From positions 2,480,001-2,544,000 of the forward strand of contig OZ252011.1 in NCBI GenBank assembly GCA_965247355.1: 64,000 nt of DNA, given 5' to 3'. Origin of the DNA: RHLJ01 sp965247355. Its GTDB lineage: Bacteria; Bacteroidota; Rhodothermia; Balneolales; Balneolaceae. Position numbers and translations under genes: made by a program. Below are positions 62,492 through 64,000 of this stretch, in pieces (positions within the stretch are counted from its first letter, which is position 1; the number at the start of each line of letters is the position of its first letter). The notes beneath the pieces were generated by a model. It was not told the origin of the DNA. It did no database searches and saw only the letters and a program-made list of their open reading frames with translations.

Positions 62492-63718
62492 TTACAGGCT
62501 AAACTCTGTCTTTACTTTTTTGACAATCTCGTCGGCAATAGAAAGTCCGGCCGTAGCTGCAGGACTTGGAGCATTCAACACATGAATTTGTTTCCCGGAT
62601 ACTTCAAAATAGAAGTCATCGAGAATCTCTCCGTTTGGTAGAAGTGCCATTGCACGAACTCCGGCAGGCGAATGCTCCAGATGTTCTTCCCGTACCTCAG
62701 GAATGAGCCTCTGAAGTCCTTTCACAAATGCTTTCTTCGAGAATGAACGCTTATACTCATCCAGGCCCATCCGCCAGTGTTTTGCGGCCATCTTTCGGAA
62801 TCCTTTGAAAAGCAACGCCTCAAATCCTTCCTTCAAATCGAAGGCAAATTTGTTGTAGCCTTCCCTTTTAAAAACGAACACGGCATTGGGTCCACATTCA
62901 ATTCCACCCAAAGCCATTCTTGTGAAATGCACTCCCAAAAATGGAAATTCGGGATTCGGAAGAGGATAAATAAGATGTTTAACTAAATATTCAGCATCCG
63001 CCTTCAACTCGTAATATTCCCCCTTAAAAGGAACAATTTGAACCGGAGATTTCACGCCCGCACTTTCAGCAACCTTGTCACTGTACAAGCCGGCACACCC
63101 GATTAAATGTTTAGTTTTAAACGATGATGTGCTGGTTGTGACCGTTATTTCATCTTTTGATTCTTTAATGCCGGTTACTTTCTGACCGAACAATACTTTT
63201 CCATTTTTGGCTTCCAGCAATTCCCGGAGCTTTACACACATCCCACGGTAGTCAACGATACCTGTACAAGGTACTTTGATCGCTCCGACTCCTTTTACAT
63301 GCGGCTCAATTTCAGCCAGTTCTTCAACCCCGATTTTCTCAATACCTTCAATTCCGTTCTCAAGTCCACGCTGATATATATTTTCGAGACGTGGAAGTTC
63401 AGCCTCTTCCGTAGCCACAATTACTTTCCCGCATATATCAATGGCTACGCCATGCTCATTGCAAAAATCAACCAGCTGATGCCTTCCATCAATACAGTTC
63501 TTTGCTTTATAGCTTCCCGGCTTGTAGTAAATTCCTGAATGAATCACCCCTGAATTTTTCCCGGTTTGATGAGCTGCAACCCGGTCTTCCTTTTCGAGCA
63601 CAAGGATTTCTGCCTCCGGAAACGCCAGCGAAAGTTTATATGCTGTCGATAACCCGACTATTCCTGCCCCAACAATGATAAAATCAAATATAGCGTCTGC
63701 CTCTGAAGAATTTTGCAT
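62492..63718 (-). CDS. lhgO: L-2-hydroxyglutarate oxidase
   Basis: A 408-residue FAD enzyme from the ATG at 63718 (MQNSSEADAI); a TTG two codons earlier is possible. The FAD site FIIVGAGIVGLSTAYKL is followed by the family motifs HQTGKNSGVIHSGIYYKPGS and KGEYYEL, and a C-terminal HVLNAPSPAATAGLSIADEI. It oxidises L-2-hydroxyglutarate to 2-oxoglutarate, a metabolite-repair step, passing electrons to oxygen or quinone. It stands alone, 47 bases upstream-side of the sigma gene on the same strand. Confidence 0.93.
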   Translation of the reverse strand: MQNSSEADAIFDFIIVGAGIVGLSTAYKLSLAFPEAEILVLEKEDRVAAHQTGKNSGVIHSGIYYKPGSYKAKNCIDGRHQLVDFCNEHGVAIDICGKVIVATEEAELPRLENIYQRGLENGIEGIEKIGVEELAEIEPHVKGVGAIKVPCTGIVDYRGMCVKLRELLEAKNGKVLFGQKVTGIKESKDEITVTTSTSSFKTKHLIGCAGLYSDKVAESAGVKSPVQIVPFKGEYYELKADAEYLVKHLIYPLPNPEFPFLGVHFTRMALGGIECGPNAVFVFKREGYNKFAFDLKEGFEALLFKGFRKMAAKHWRMGLDEYKRSFSKKAFVKGLQRLIPEVREEHLEHSPAGVRAMALLPNGEILDDFYFEVSGKQIHVLNAPSPAATAGLSIADEIVKKVKTEFSL

Positions 63719-63871
63719 CCCCAAAGATAAGATTCATCCGCAAAAAGGTCAGCCTTTGATCCAGATTTATTCATGTTTTTTGTATTTCTCTCTATCAAGC
63801 TGTTAAGGATTGCCAATTACACTTTTCTCGACCATTCTTCTTATCTTTTTGAAAACTATTTTAATTACTTC

Positions 63872-64000
63872 ATGAAGAAAAAACTAATTACACCACTATT
63901 TCTCATCGCGCTGTTTGTGATGATTTCCTGCTCTTCTCAGAAAGCTCAGAATCCAAGGCAACTAAGTGAAGAAGAAGCACGGATTGAAGCTGTACTTCAA
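63872..64000 (+). CDS. Lipoprotein, N-terminal part only
   Basis: Only the first 43 residues lie in the window. They form a lipoprotein signal (MKKKLITPLFLIALFVMISC) with the lipobox cysteine at 20, followed by a short linker and the helical QLSEEEARIEAV. Metallo-dipeptidases and other exported hydrolases can start this way, but the visible part does not decide. Divergent from lhgO. Confidence 0.75.
   Translation, partial: MKKKLITPLFLIALFVMISCSSQKAQNPRQLSEEEARIEAVLQ

Overview
The window looks like chromosomal DNA of a marine Bacteroidota-type bacterium, most likely Balneolota (Balneola/Gracilimonas-like); this taxon call is inference. It rests on a SusC/SusD pair, a type IX secretion sorting domain, GldC, a FecI/FecR/TonB-receptor cascade, a VPS10/sortilin-like secreted protein, moderate-to-low GC and many starts without a clear Shine-Dalgarno. 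I saw no rRNA or tRNA genes, prophage, plasmid functions or CRISPR array.

Layout. 1-1.25 kb: a LytS/LytTR-type two-component pair, cut by the window edge. 1.4-6.6 kb: a tight AT-rich five-gene operon of exported or membrane proteins (tandem alpha/beta hydrolase, unknown, polysaccharide deacetylase, lipocalin-like, TraB/GumN-like). 6.6-18.1 kb: sterol desaturase preceded by a heptamer array, then SusC, SusD, a metzincin lipoprotein and a VPS10-like protein in one direction, with terminators between units; this suggests uptake and processing of peptides or proteins. 18.3-28.4 kb: a housekeeping run (hydrolase, rluB, scpB, an aspartoacylase-like gene, a GCS2-CBS fusion, priA, yifB) interrupted by a four-helix-bundle gene between inverted repeats. 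28.5-34 kb: a DUF4342-like protein, trxB and three lipoproteins that appear to use one module in 3, 6 and 1 copies, the last frameshifted. 34.3-40.6 kb: pntAA/AB/B transhydrogenase, an FKBP-type isomerase, katG and an ankyrin protein (redox and peroxide defence). 40.6-47.4 kb: hybrid kinase, nth, a MEMO protein, a candidate subclass B1 metallo-beta-lactamase, gldC, a HEAT-like protein and an esterase. 47.4-52.5 kb: PadR regulator with a MacB/FtsX-type permease, a REPIN-RAYT unit, and a membrane AraC-type regulator. 52.6-58.1 kb: an NTF2-like protein, rluD, a second four-helix-bundle gene between inverted repeats, recN, a T9SS-sorted cytochrome-like protein and a tandem universal stress protein. 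58.1-64 kb: sigma factor, 42-residue membrane peptide, FecR anti-sigma and TonB receptor, then lhgO and the start of a lipoprotein gene.

The most unusual structure is repeat-bounded. Both four-helix-bundle (23S IVS-type) genes lie between inverted repeats built of degenerate 7-bp units, and a third, gene-less 7-bp array stands before the sterol desaturase. This resembles the layout of rRNA intervening sequences, but outside rRNA. A separate RAYT gene sits between two pairs of REP palindromes, and its reading frame ends inside one of them. The six-module lipoprotein family, two short membrane-peptide genes and altered cysteine clusters in PriA and Nth are further points to check.
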